NCBI RefSeq assembly: GCF_006402735.1
Contig: NZ_CP017174.1
Location: 124,001-188,000 of the forward strand
Reading direction: 5' to 3'
DNA length: 64,000 bases
Source of the DNA: Myxococcus xanthus
GTDB lineage: Bacteria; Myxococcota; Myxococcia; Myxococcales; Myxococcaceae
The position numbers and the translations under genes are program-made. Shown piece by piece: positions 20,772 to 29,017 of this stretch (position 1 is the stretch's first letter; the number at the start of each line of letters is the position of its first letter). The notes under the pieces were generated by a model that was not told where the DNA came from, did no database searches, and saw nothing but the letters and a program-made list of their open reading frames with translations.

Positions 20772-21689
20772 TCACATCATGAAGCGCGCGCCGATCAACC
20801 CCAGGGTGCCGACGTAGTAGACGAGCCAGCAGAACCACTCCGCCGCACGCCGCACGCCGCGCGCCCAGGCTGGCAGAAGCCACGCAGCCAGGAGCGACGC
20901 GCCCTCCGCGACGACGCGCCAGAAGCAGGCGAAGAGCAGCAGGCACAACGAGATGGGCGCGTAGTACCGGCCGAACGAACGCAGGTACGCGTCCAATCCG
21001 TACATCCTGTACTCACCCAGCGCGCCTCCAAACGAGATGACCTGGTACGAGTAGAAGAGGATGGCCGTGGGCACCAGCGGGAAGAACACGAACTTCACCA
21101 GCAGGTGGTACCAGCGCCGGCGCCACAGGGCATGGCGCGCCTGGGCGTAACGAACCAGCGTGTGGGATTGCGCGGCGCCCAGGGCTCCGTGCTGGCCCAG
21201 CGCGTTCAGCAGGGGCAGTGCGTCCTCCACCTCCAGCGCGTGGCTGAAAGCGCGGCCTGACCGCATCCGCAGCGCCAGGCCGGGGCCCGGGAGCGGCAGC
21301 CGCCAGGGGCGCACCGCGGCCACGGCTTCGAAGGGAATCTCCATCCGGGCGCCGCCGCGCAGCGTCAGGGTCCACTGGTGGGTGTCCACGCCCACGGTGG
21401 CCCGGCGGCTGCGGCGCAGCGCGGAGACGAACGCGAGCGGTAGCACGACTCGCAGCACCAGCCCGATGGCGATGGGCACGGGCTGCATCCGCTGGGTCCC
21501 TTCGGAAATTTCCATCCAGAGCTGCGCGGTGAAGTGGAGCAGGGCGCCCAGCGCGGCGAGCTGCGTCACCACCGCGAGCCCTCGCAGCCCGGGTGTCCAG
21601 GCGTGCACCGCGAAGCGAGCGGGCTCGGGCGTGGTGGCGGGTGGCGTGCCGCCAGGGGCATCGGTGACGAGAATGGACGAAGAGCTCAT
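20772..21689 (-). CDS. Multi-pass membrane protein of unknown function
   Basis: 305 residues. About four to five hydrophobic segments: two in the N-terminal third (LAVVTQLAALGALLHFTAQL and IAIGLVLRVVLPLAFVSAL), one near FVFFPLVPTAILFYSYQV, then LCLLLFACFWRVVAEGASLL and a last one near FCWLVYYVGTLGLIGA. Between the first and second pairs is a soluble part with WTLTLRGGARMEIPFEAVAAV, reminiscent of PH-like membrane-protein domains. I do not recognise a family. The ATG at 21689 is chosen because earlier in-frame codons code for no recognisable protein and no strong ribosome site is visible for either. Confidence 0.7.
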   Translation of the reverse strand: MSSSSILVTDAPGGTPPATTPEPARFAVHAWTPGLRGLAVVTQLAALGALLHFTAQLWMEISEGTQRMQPVPIAIGLVLRVVLPLAFVSALRRSRRATVGVDTHQWTLTLRGGARMEIPFEAVAAVRPWRLPLPGPGLALRMRSGRAFSHALEVEDALPLLNALGQHGALGAAQSHTLVRYAQARHALWRRRWYHLLVKFVFFPLVPTAILFYSYQVISFGGALGEYRMYGLDAYLRSFGRYYAPISLCLLLFACFWRVVAEGASLLAAWLLPAWARGVRRAAEWFCWLVYYVGTLGLIGARFMM

Positions 21690-21769
21690 GAGGGTGAGCG
21701 GAAGGCGCTGTGTTTGCCTCGGAGGGAGTGGCTCCGTAGCATACGCAGCCCGGAGGTCTTCGCGCGAAC

Positions 21770-22420
21770 ATGAGGCCGCAGTCCCCTGCACCAAAGCGTC
21801 GCGTTGACAGCGACGGCGTCACGCACATCACGCCCGCTCGAACGGGGAAGGGTCTGGGCGCGTGGCTCGTGGGCGGCGCGTGTGTCTTCACGCTCGCGTG
21901 CATTGGCTTGAGTGTCTGGTGGGGCTCGACCGACATCGAGGTGGAAGCGCCGCCGCTCGCGGAGATGCCGCTGCCCCTTCCGTCTCCCACGCCCGAGGTG
22001 CGTGCCCGCGCGCCGCGGACACGACCGCCTCCCGTCACGGCTTCAGCTCCACAGCCTGGCCCCGAGCCTGTTCCCGAACTGGCCACCGATACCGACGTCC
22101 AGGAGCCGGCCATGGAATCCGAGCTGACGGGTATGCAGCTCTACCGGCCCGGGACGAAGCCCATCAAGAGGGGCCTCGTCGTCCCCGACGACTTCGAGCT
22201 GCCGCCCGGATACGTGCGTCATTTCCAGTACAAGGACTCGGGCGAGCTCGTGTCGGCCGTGCTGATGTTCCACCCCGACCATCAGCCCGTGGATGCGAAC
22301 GGGCAGCCGGTTCCCAAGCCCGCAGACGGGCTGGTGCCCGAGGAGCTGGCCCCTCCGGGAATGCCTATCCAACGGTTGGAGCTGCCCGAGGGCGCGGAGA
22401 GTGGGGCGCCCTCGCCGTGA
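21770..22420 (+). CDS. Single-span Pro-rich membrane protein, unknown
   Basis: 216 residues: a short basic N terminus, one membrane segment (about 30-50), then a Pro-rich linker (about 60-110) and a small C-terminal part containing PPGYVRHFQYKDSGE. No enzyme motif is seen. The stop overlaps the GTG start of the lnt gene (GTGA), so it is translationally coupled to lipoprotein N-acylation; a function at the envelope is plausible but not shown. Confidence 0.75.
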   Translation: MRPQSPAPKRRVDSDGVTHITPARTGKGLGAWLVGGACVFTLACIGLSVWWGSTDIEVEAPPLAEMPLPLPSPTPEVRARAPRTRPPPVTASAPQPGPEPVPELATDTDVQEPAMESELTGMQLYRPGTKPIKRGLVVPDDFELPPGYVRHFQYKDSGELVSAVLMFHPDHQPVDANGQPVPKPADGLVPEELAPPGMPIQRLELPEGAESGAPSP

Positions 22421-24054
22421 CCGGTGTCCAGGTAGGGGTGGGACGCGGGCGGCGCTTGGCTGCGGCGCTGCTCGGTGTCCTGGGGACGACCGTGCTGTTC
22501 GCGCTGTTCGGGCGGTTGGAGGCGCGCTGGTTGGTGCTCGGCTGGGTGGCGATGGTGCCCTGGCTCGCGGCGCTGGACCGGGCTCGCTCGGCGCGTGAGG
22601 CGCTGGGCCTGGGCGTTCTGCTCAGCGTGGCGTTCACCGCCGCCGTCTTTCATTGGTTCCCCGGCGCGCTCCAGGCGTACTCACGGGCGCCCACGGTGGT
22701 GGGTTGGGCGCTGTTCCTGCTGGTGGCGCCGCTGCTCCAGCTCCAGTTCCCCGCCGCCGCGCTGGCCCGGTACGCGGCGCGGCGTCTGGCGCGGGAGGGG
22801 CAGGGCTGGTTGCCGCCCCTGGTGGGGACGCTCGCGTACGTGGGCGTGGAGGGCATCACGCCCAAGCTCTTCGCGGACACGCTGGGGCACGGCCTCTACG
22901 CCTCCGAGTGGCAGCGCCAGGGCGCGGACGTCGCGGGTGCGCCTGGGCTCACGCTGGTGCTGCTGCTGGGCAATGAGTGCGTGCTCGCGGCGGTTCGCCG
23001 GGCACGGCGGCAGGGTGGGCGTTCCGCCTGGGGGCCCATGGCGGGGCTCGCGGCGCTGGTGCTTGTGTTGTCGGGGTATGGCGCCTTCCGGCATGCACAG
23101 GTGCGCGAGGCAACCCGGCGTGAGGGCGGGCTGGTGGTGGGCGCGGTGCAGGCGAACATCACCCGCTATGAGAAGCTGAAGGCGGAGATGGGGGCCTACC
23201 AGGTCGTGCGGATGGTGCTCGACACGCACTACGCGATGTCGGACGCGCTGCTACGAGAAGGACCGCTGGACCTGCTGGTGTGGCCGGAGACGGTGTACCC
23301 CACGCCCTTTGGGACGCCTCGCAGCGAGACGGGCGCGAAGCTGGACGCGGAGATCGCCGGCTACGTCTCCGAGCGCGGCGTGCCGCTCGTGTTCGGCGCC
23401 TATGACTTGGAGGGCGAGCGTGAGTTCAACGCGGCCATGTTCCTGGGGCCGTCGTCACCTGGAGGCTCGCTCGAGCGCGCCGCGTACCGCAAGACGATGC
23501 TCTTCCCGCTGACGGAGTGGGTGCCGGACGCCATCGATACCCCCACGCTTCGCGAGTGGCTGCCGTGGACGGGACGCTGGAAGCGAGGGCCCGGGCCTCG
23601 GGCGGTGAGCTTCACGCTGCGCGACGGACGCCAGCTCCGGGTGGCGCCGCTCATCTGCTACGAGACCATCTTCCCCGAGTATGTCGCGCAGGGCGTGCGG
23701 CAGGGCGCGGAGCTGCTGCTCACGCTGTCCAATGACTCGTGGTTCACCGGCACGCCCGCGCCCCGGCTGCACCTGATGCACGCGGCCTTCCGCAGCATCG
23801 AGACGCGGCGGCCACAGGTCCGGGTGACGAACTCGGGTGTGACCGCGCTCATCGACAGCACGGGCGCGGTGGTGGCCGAGGTGGACGACAACCAGCGCGC
23901 GGGCCTCACCATGCGCGTGCCGGAGACGGCCGCGCTGACGACGCTCGCGCTGGCATGGGGTGACTGGCTGAGCCCATTGGCGCTGGTGTCAGCGGTGGTG
24001 GGCCTCGCGGGCGCGGTACTGGCGCGGCGGAGGGCTCGGCCCCGAGGGGCTTGA
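22417..24054 (+). CDS. lnt: Apolipoprotein N-acyltransferase
   Basis: 545 residues. Inner-membrane enzyme adding the third acyl chain to lipoproteins. N-terminal 200 residues are hydrophobic with about six membrane segments; the nitrilase-like domain follows with the catalytic triad Glu291 (VWPETVYP), Lys359 (YRKTMLFPLTE) and Cys414 (PLICYETIFPE), plus the NDSWF motif; a last membrane segment closes the protein. The start is GTG 22417, overlapping the upstream stop. Many lipoproteins in this window, including the SitA-type toxin, would be its substrates. Confidence 0.94.
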   Translation: MTGVQVGVGRGRRLAAALLGVLGTTVLFALFGRLEARWLVLGWVAMVPWLAALDRARSAREALGLGVLLSVAFTAAVFHWFPGALQAYSRAPTVVGWALFLLVAPLLQLQFPAAALARYAARRLAREGQGWLPPLVGTLAYVGVEGITPKLFADTLGHGLYASEWQRQGADVAGAPGLTLVLLLGNECVLAAVRRARRQGGRSAWGPMAGLAALVLVLSGYGAFRHAQVREATRREGGLVVGAVQANITRYEKLKAEMGAYQVVRMVLDTHYAMSDALLREGPLDLLVWPETVYPTPFGTPRSETGAKLDAEIAGYVSERGVPLVFGAYDLEGEREFNAAMFLGPSSPGGSLERAAYRKTMLFPLTEWVPDAIDTPTLREWLPWTGRWKRGPGPRAVSFTLRDGRQLRVAPLICYETIFPEYVAQGVRQGAELLLTLSNDSWFTGTPAPRLHLMHAAFRSIETRRPQVRVTNSGVTALIDSTGAVVAEVDDNQRAGLTMRVPETAALTTLALAWGDWLSPLALVSAVVGLAGAVLARRRARPRGA

Positions 24055-24227
24055 GGCCCTCGCGGGGATGCTCCGTGCCACCGGCACACGGGCTCAGGCG
24101 GTGCACGGTGGCCGCGAGCCGCTACGCTTCACGGCAAGCTCACAGCCTGGTTCCGCTATCGCGTTAGAGGGTGCGGCGCGTCCAGCCGTGCGAGCCACTG
24201 CGAGAAGGATTCGAAGTCCGGCGTTCA

Positions 24228-24572
24228 TCACCCACTGGATTGCGAATCGAGGCGCGCACCCCGCATGGCGCGCACCGAGCGCGTGAGGCTCTCGATGGAG
24301 ACCGTATGGCCGCGCTGAGCCAACCGCTCGGCGAGCACCGCCATCGATGCGTCATCGCCAAGTGCCATGAGCTCGCGGCAGGAAGGGTCGCTCGCCAGCC
24401 ACGCGAGCGCCTCGCGTGTCGCGAGTCCCTTGCTTCCGCGCAGCCGATTCTCGACCTCGGGCCACAGCGCTGAGCGCCCTTCATTCGCGAGCGCCATCGC
24501 CCGGCCAAAATCGAGGTCGCCGCGTTCATCGAAAGCGGCGGGTTCGAACATCTCCTCAATCATCGCGAGCAC
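24228..24572 (-). CDS. Small hypothetical protein, possibly truncated at the C terminus
   Basis: 114 residues, soluble and helical, with WPEVENRLRG and ALAWLASDPSCRELMALGDD. No family recognised. Directly after the stop there is a second stop, and the same frame then reads TPDFESFSQWLARLDAPHP up to a TAG at 24156-24158, a protein-like tail. This hints that the gene once ended about 24 codons later. The start could also be the Met at codon 4. It lies between the convergent lnt gene and the upstream GMC oxidoreductase gene on the same strand. Confidence 0.55.
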   Translation of the reverse strand: MLAMIEEMFEPAAFDERGDLDFGRAMALANEGRSALWPEVENRLRGSKGLATREALAWLASDPSCRELMALGDDASMAVLAERLAQRGHTVSIESLTRSVRAMRGARLDSQSSG

Positions 24573-24614
24573 GCTAAGGCATGCAGCGCCGGAGCCGCAA
24601 CGCTCGCCACCACG

Positions 24615-26120
24615 TCACAGCCGCCCGGCCTTGAACTCCTCCACGATGTGAGCACTGGCACGCACGGCGATGGCCATCATCGTCAGCGTGGGGTTCTGCG
24701 GTCCCTGGGACGGGAAGCAGGCACCGTCGTTGATGAAGAGGTTGGGCACGTCCCAGCTCTGGTTGTGGGGATTGAGCACCGACGTCTTCGGGTCCGTGCC
24801 CATGCGCGCCGTGCCCACTTCGTGGATGGCCATGCCCGGCGTGGACAACGTGGCGTTGGCCTTCTCCACGGTGAAGCCGGCCGCCTCCATCATCTCCTTG
24901 CAGGCCGCCACCGCGTCCTCGGCCATCTTCAGCTCGTTGGCCGAATGCCGGCATTCGATGTGCGCGGCGGGGATGCCCCAGCGGTCCTTCACCGTCGGGC
25001 TGAGCGTCACGCGATTCTCCGCGCGCGGCACCATCTCCCCGAAGGGCACGAAGTGGCAGTTGTCTCCAAAGGTGAAGACCTGCACGCCGTAGCCGCGCGC
25101 GAAGTCCTGCTCTTTCGTGGCCACGTTGCGGAACTGGGGGATGTACGCCCAGCTATGCTCCTGCCGCTGGGCTTCGGGAGGCAGGTTCATCTTCGCCTCG
25201 ATGCCCAGCATGTACGTGTGGTCCATCAGGTTGCGGCCCAGCTGCCCCGACGAGTTCGCCAGTCCGTCCGGGAACGCACTGCTGCGCGAGTGCAGCAGCA
25301 GGCGGGTGGACTCAATCGCGCCCGCCGCCAGCACCACCACCCGCGCGTGGGCCTCGTAGGACTTGCCCGACCTCGCGTCGAGGTAGTGCACCCCCGTGGC
25401 GCGCCCTGTCGCCGCGTCGTACAGCACCTGGTCCACCACCGCGTTCGTGCGCAGCGCGAGCCGGCCCGTCTTCAACGCGGCGGGCATCGTCACGGGCGCT
25501 CCCGCCGTGCGGCGGACGATGACGCGGCGCTCGGGCCAGCGGCGCTCCACCTGTTCCTTCAGGCGCTGCTCCGCGGGCGTCATGGTGATGGCACCCGCGA
25601 AGACGGAGTCCGGCAGCATGTCCAGGCCATCCGCGTTGCCGTGGATGCCCATCCACCGCTCCACCGTCTCGTAGTGCGGCGCCAGGTCCGCCAGCGTCAG
25701 CGGCCAGTCCGGCCCCTGCCCGTCCTGCGTGCCTGCTTTGAAGTTGAAGTCAGACAGCCGGTAGAACTGGCGCCCGTGCGCCTTCACCGACGTGCGCCCG
25801 CCCACCTGCCGCGCACGAATCCACGTGAAGGGCTGGTCCTCTGGCGTGGTGTAGGGATTGTCCACGTCGTCGACGAAGGCGTGCGGGTGGAAGGGCCACG
25901 CGAAGGTGGTGCTCTGCACCGACTGGCGCACCTTGCGCTGGTCGTCCGTCTCCGCCAGGTAGCCGAAGGATTGGCGCATGCGGTGGAGCATCCACAGCAT
26001 CCGGTCCGCGCCCATGCCTCGGCCCGCTTCGAGCACCAGGACACGCAAGCCTGCTTCCGTCAGCTGCTTGGCCGTCCAGCCGCCGCAAGCGCCACCACCC
26101 ACCACCACCACGTCGAACAT
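24615..26120 (-). CDS. GMC-family FAD oxidoreductase
   Basis: 501 residues. The N-terminal Rossmann motif VVGGGACGGWTAKQLTEAG and VLVLEAG bind FAD; ARQVGGRTS and VLAAGAIESTRLLL are typical GMC segments, and the C terminus has INDGACFPSQGPQNPTLTMM with the conserved NP. This layout is like choline dehydrogenase-type and gluconate/glucose dehydrogenases; substrate unknown. The ATG at 26120 starts directly with the FAD fold and has AGGA upstream, so the longer open frame is not used. It is divergent from an alpha/beta hydrolase at 26290. Confidence 0.9.
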   Translation of the reverse strand: MFDVVVVGGGACGGWTAKQLTEAGLRVLVLEAGRGMGADRMLWMLHRMRQSFGYLAETDDQRKVRQSVQSTTFAWPFHPHAFVDDVDNPYTTPEDQPFTWIRARQVGGRTSVKAHGRQFYRLSDFNFKAGTQDGQGPDWPLTLADLAPHYETVERWMGIHGNADGLDMLPDSVFAGAITMTPAEQRLKEQVERRWPERRVIVRRTAGAPVTMPAALKTGRLALRTNAVVDQVLYDAATGRATGVHYLDARSGKSYEAHARVVVLAAGAIESTRLLLHSRSSAFPDGLANSSGQLGRNLMDHTYMLGIEAKMNLPPEAQRQEHSWAYIPQFRNVATKEQDFARGYGVQVFTFGDNCHFVPFGEMVPRAENRVTLSPTVKDRWGIPAAHIECRHSANELKMAEDAVAACKEMMEAAGFTVEKANATLSTPGMAIHEVGTARMGTDPKTSVLNPHNQSWDVPNLFINDGACFPSQGPQNPTLTMMAIAVRASAHIVEEFKAGRL

Positions 26121-26289
26121 CGTCCTGGATGTGCCCACAGGTTTCCTGGCGCGACAGTGCCGTCTTTGATGGCACTGTGAGTTGTCTACACGGAGTGTAA
26201 GCTGCTCAGTACGTGGTGGAGCAACGTGGGTCCCGTCTGCACGCCTGGGGTTCAAACACCCCAGCTTCCTTCAACGAGGTCCAACGAAG

Positions 26290-27156
26290 ATGAAGTGGCG
26301 GTGGCTGCTGGGTGGAGCGCTCGCGCTGGGGCTGCTGGCCGCGCTGGCGGTGTTTGGTAGAGCGCTGCGTCATTCAGAGGCCTACTTCCACTACCCACGT
26401 CCCAAGGCCGAGCGCCCCGCTGACTTCGCCGAGGCAAAGGACGTCTCGCTTCAGACGTCGGACGGGCTGACGCTGCGGGGCTGGTACGTGCCGTCCCAGA
26501 ACCGCGCCGCCGTGGTGCTGGCGCACGGCCTGTCCCAGACGCGCGCGGACCTGCTGCCCGAAGCGCGAATCCTGCGGGCCGCGGGCTATGGCGTGCTGCT
26601 CTTCGACCTGCGCGCCCACGGTGAAAGCGAGGGCGATTTCTCCACCTGGGGAGACCTGGAGCGCCGGGACGTGCGGGCCGCGCTGGACTTCGTGCGCGCC
26701 CAGCCGGATGTGGACCCGGAGCGGGTAGGGGCGCTCGGCTTCTCGATTGGTTCCGCCGCGGTGGCGGAGGTGGCGGCGGAGGACCCGGCGGTGCGCGCCG
26801 TGGTGTTGCTGTCCCCGTTCAACACGCTGTGGCTGGCCGCCGCGTATGACTTCCGCCGCTTCGGCTTCGTGTCGCAATGCGGGGCGCTGGTTCCCTTCTG
26901 GCGGCGCGGCATCGCACTGGAAGAGGTGCGCACCATCGACGCGGTGGAGCGCATCCGCCCCCGGCCGCTGCTCATCGTCATGGGGACGGAGGAGTCAGGA
27001 CAGCCGCTCGCCGACGAGCTCTTCGCCAAGGTGCGTGAGTACGCCCAGACGTGGCGCATCCAGGGCGCCGGACACGGGAACTTCAGCGCCACCGAGCCGG
27101 AGGCGTACCCCCAGCGGTTGAAGGCGTTCCTCGACGCGGCGTTGCTCGCGCGCTGA
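26290..27156 (+). CDS. Membrane-anchored or exported alpha/beta hydrolase
   Basis: 288 residues. An N-terminal hydrophobic segment (about 4-22) suggests a membrane anchor or uncleaved signal. The fold is marked by VVLAHGLSQTRADLL (oxyanion), LLFDLRAHGESEGDF, the nucleophile elbow GFSIGSAAV and the His in GAGHGNFSAT. It resembles BAAT/DUF1749-like or YqkD-type serine hydrolases; substrate unknown. The ATG at 26290 is chosen as the start of the anchor. Confidence 0.88.
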   Translation: MKWRWLLGGALALGLLAALAVFGRALRHSEAYFHYPRPKAERPADFAEAKDVSLQTSDGLTLRGWYVPSQNRAAVVLAHGLSQTRADLLPEARILRAAGYGVLLFDLRAHGESEGDFSTWGDLERRDVRAALDFVRAQPDVDPERVGALGFSIGSAAVAEVAAEDPAVRAVVLLSPFNTLWLAAAYDFRRFGFVSQCGALVPFWRRGIALEEVRTIDAVERIRPRPLLIVMGTEESGQPLADELFAKVREYAQTWRIQGAGHGNFSATEPEAYPQRLKAFLDAALLAR

Positions 27157-27159
27157 GCG

Positions 27160-28617
27160 TCACTCCGCCTGCGGAGCCGCGCTCGCCGTGGACTCCAGCT
27201 CCGTGAGCTGCGCCAGGAAGGCGCGGCCCTTGGCCGGGTCCGTCATGTGGATGAAGGCGGCCATGCCCTTGAGCTGCTCCAGCGACTCGCCCTCGCGGCC
27301 CGGCTTGCCCTTCTTCCGGTTGTGGATGGCGGCGCGCAGCTGGCGCACCACGTCGCGCGGGACTCGGGCCGCCGGCGCGTCCTTGCCCGCCGCATTCACC
27401 ACCAGCCCCGTCACCCGCTGCCGCGTGCCCTTGCGCGCCACGCGCGTCTTGTCCGGGTGCACGCGGAAGCCCTCCGCCTCCACCACTTCCTGCACGCGCG
27501 ACAGCAGCACCGCCACCGGGGGACGCTGCGTCCGCCGCGCCTTGGGCTGCTTCGCCTTCGTCCACGAGAAGGTCAGGTCGTCCGCGTAGCGCGTGTACGT
27601 GAAGCCCAGCCGCTTCGCGAGCGCGGACAGCCGCTTGTCCAGCTTCAGGCACAGCGCGTTGGTGATGCCCGGCGACGTGGGCGCACCCTGGGGCAGCGCG
27701 CGCGGGCCCTTGGCCACGTGCAGCAGCTTGCCCCGGAACTGCACCGCCTCACGCGGCGCTTCCGTGGAGAGCAGCGACAGCAGCGTGGACGTGCCCTCCG
27801 GCAGGCCGCCCTTGCGCAACAGGCCCTTCACCCGGCGCCAGGTGACGGAGGGGAAGAAGTCCTTGAGGTCCACCTTCACCACCACGTCCGCGCCCTGGTG
27901 GGCCAGCGCGTTGGTGAGGATGGAGCGTCCCGCCACGAAGCCATGCGCCGCGCCGTGCACCGGCAGCCGCTCCACGACGTTGGACAGCACCCAGCGCTGT
28001 GCTTCCTTCAGCTCCGGCTTGGGCGACGTAATCGTGCGCTTGCCGCCGTCCCGCTTCGGAATCGTCCAGCTCACGTAGTGCGTGGCCGTGTCCACCTCGC
28101 GGTGGAACGCGAACCAGCGCAGCTTGGACACGCTCAGCCCCAGCGCCTTGGCCAGCGCCTCCGCCGAGTCCAGCTCCGTCAGGCCGTTGGCCCGGGCGCG
28201 CTCCTCGCGGTGGGGCACGTCGAACGCGTCCGCAGGGCGGTCCTCCACCCAGTGCACGCCCGCGCCCAGGTGGCCCACGTGCGTGGCCTTCCACGCCTCG
28301 TGCGCCTGACGCTTCAGCGCGCGGCGCTCGGTGGCCTCGGCCTTCTTCTTCTCCTTCCAGGCCTTCTTGTCCTTCTCGGAGGCGCTGGAGAAGTCCAGGT
28401 CCTCCACCGCGAGGCCCTTGGAGACGAGCTGCGCCTGCACCCAGTCGTCGGCGCCGCCCGCTTCGTCGATGGCCTTCGCGCGGACGAGCAGCGCTTCGTG
28501 CGCGAGCCGGCGGGCTTCACGCTTCGCGGCCGCGTCTGGCGCGGGAGCGGTGGGTTCGGGCGTGGGCACGGCCTGCGGCGAAGCTGCGGGGACGAACGGG
28601 TCCAGCCTGGCGGTCAT
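27160..28617 (-). CDS. Retron reverse transcriptase, Mx162 type
   Basis: 485 residues, the length of the known RT-Mx162. The first 165 residues are a charged, Ala/Lys-rich extension absent from short enterobacterial retron RTs. The RT core follows: KVDLKDFFPSV (247-257), LPQGAPTSP (308-316) and catalytic YADD (344-347). Retron-specific signatures are present: NALAH (236-240, the NAxxH motif) and VTG (402-404). It primes from the 2'-OH of a guanosine in the msr RNA and copies the msd to make RNA-linked multicopy single-stranded DNA. The msr-msd lies directly upstream on the same strand, and a SWIM-domain gene lies beyond it. AAGGTG precedes the ATG. Confidence 0.96.
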   Translation of the reverse strand: MTARLDPFVPAASPQAVPTPEPTAPAPDAAAKREARRLAHEALLVRAKAIDEAGGADDWVQAQLVSKGLAVEDLDFSSASEKDKKAWKEKKKAEATERRALKRQAHEAWKATHVGHLGAGVHWVEDRPADAFDVPHREERARANGLTELDSAEALAKALGLSVSKLRWFAFHREVDTATHYVSWTIPKRDGGKRTITSPKPELKEAQRWVLSNVVERLPVHGAAHGFVAGRSILTNALAHQGADVVVKVDLKDFFPSVTWRRVKGLLRKGGLPEGTSTLLSLLSTEAPREAVQFRGKLLHVAKGPRALPQGAPTSPGITNALCLKLDKRLSALAKRLGFTYTRYADDLTFSWTKAKQPKARRTQRPPVAVLLSRVQEVVEAEGFRVHPDKTRVARKGTRQRVTGLVVNAAGKDAPAARVPRDVVRQLRAAIHNRKKGKPGREGESLEQLKGMAAFIHMTDPAKGRAFLAQLTELESTASAAPQAE

Positions 28618-28660
28618 GTCTGCACCTTGGGCGGGCGCGGCGATGGAGGACGGGACATGG

Positions 28661-28940
28661 CGCGAGCAGTCGAGGGAGGCCGGGAAAGCACCACCATCTT
28701 ACCTGGGGCACGGTAGCCTCACCGGCTCTCCCCTCCTAGGCACTACGGCCGGGGTGGGTAAACGGCGGTCGCGTCGTTGGCTCCGCTACCCACCCTGGCC
28801 GTAGTGCCTAGGAGGGAGAGAGCCAAGAACAGGCTACCTTGCGGAGAGTGTCCTGCATTTCAACCGGAGCGGCGCAACGCCGCTCCCGCGCTCGAGGCGC
28901 TCAGGCTGATGCACTCCGGACCTCTCTCGGCTGCTCGCGC
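28661..28940 (-). ncRNA. Retron msr-msd non-coding RNA (msDNA template, Mx162 type)
   Basis: On the minus strand the order is a1, msr, msd, a2, RT. The a1 (28917-28940) and a2 (28661-28683) elements are inverted repeats that pair over about 23 bases with a few mismatches. The msr contains a perfect 9-bp hairpin, GGAGCGGCG with loop 28875-28877 and CGCCGCTCC (28866-28886). The msd is a very long hairpin, arms 28712-28760 and 28787-28838, including 20 perfect pairs with CCTAGGCACTACGGCC, and a 26-base loop (28761-28786). A product near 162 nt, as in Mx162, fits between about 28690 and 28852. The branching G is probably in an AGC context within the msr 5' part but is not assigned. Confidence 0.93.
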
Positions 28941-28980
28941 GTGAAGCGCACGTCGTCGTCTCTTCGTCGCACCTGTCCTG

Positions 28981-29001
28981 CCGGCCGCTCGTGGCGGCCG
29001 G
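28981..29001 (-). terminator. GC-rich hairpin between the SWIM gene and the retron RNA
   Basis: Perfect 8-bp stem CCGGCCGC/GCGGCCGG with a 5-base loop, 16 bases after the SWIM-gene stop. No U run follows, so it could be a factor-dependent terminator, an attenuator or an mRNA stabiliser. Confidence 0.45.
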
Positions 29002-29017
29002 GCCGTGGTTGAAGGGT

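Noticed and set aside
21862-22416. Long upstream extension of the lnt reading frame
   Set aside because: It overlaps the separate single-span protein gene, and the translation before 22417 is low complexity; the GTG at 22417 gives the normal Lnt length.
27160-28617. Group II intron maturase as alternative for the reverse transcriptase
   Set aside because: The NAxxH and VTG signatures and adjacent msr-msd fit a retron; no maturase or endonuclease domain and no intron ends are seen.
28712-28838. Long hairpin considered as a transcription terminator or insertion-sequence remnant
   Set aside because: It lies between pairing a1/a2 elements directly upstream of a retron RT and is explained as the msd.
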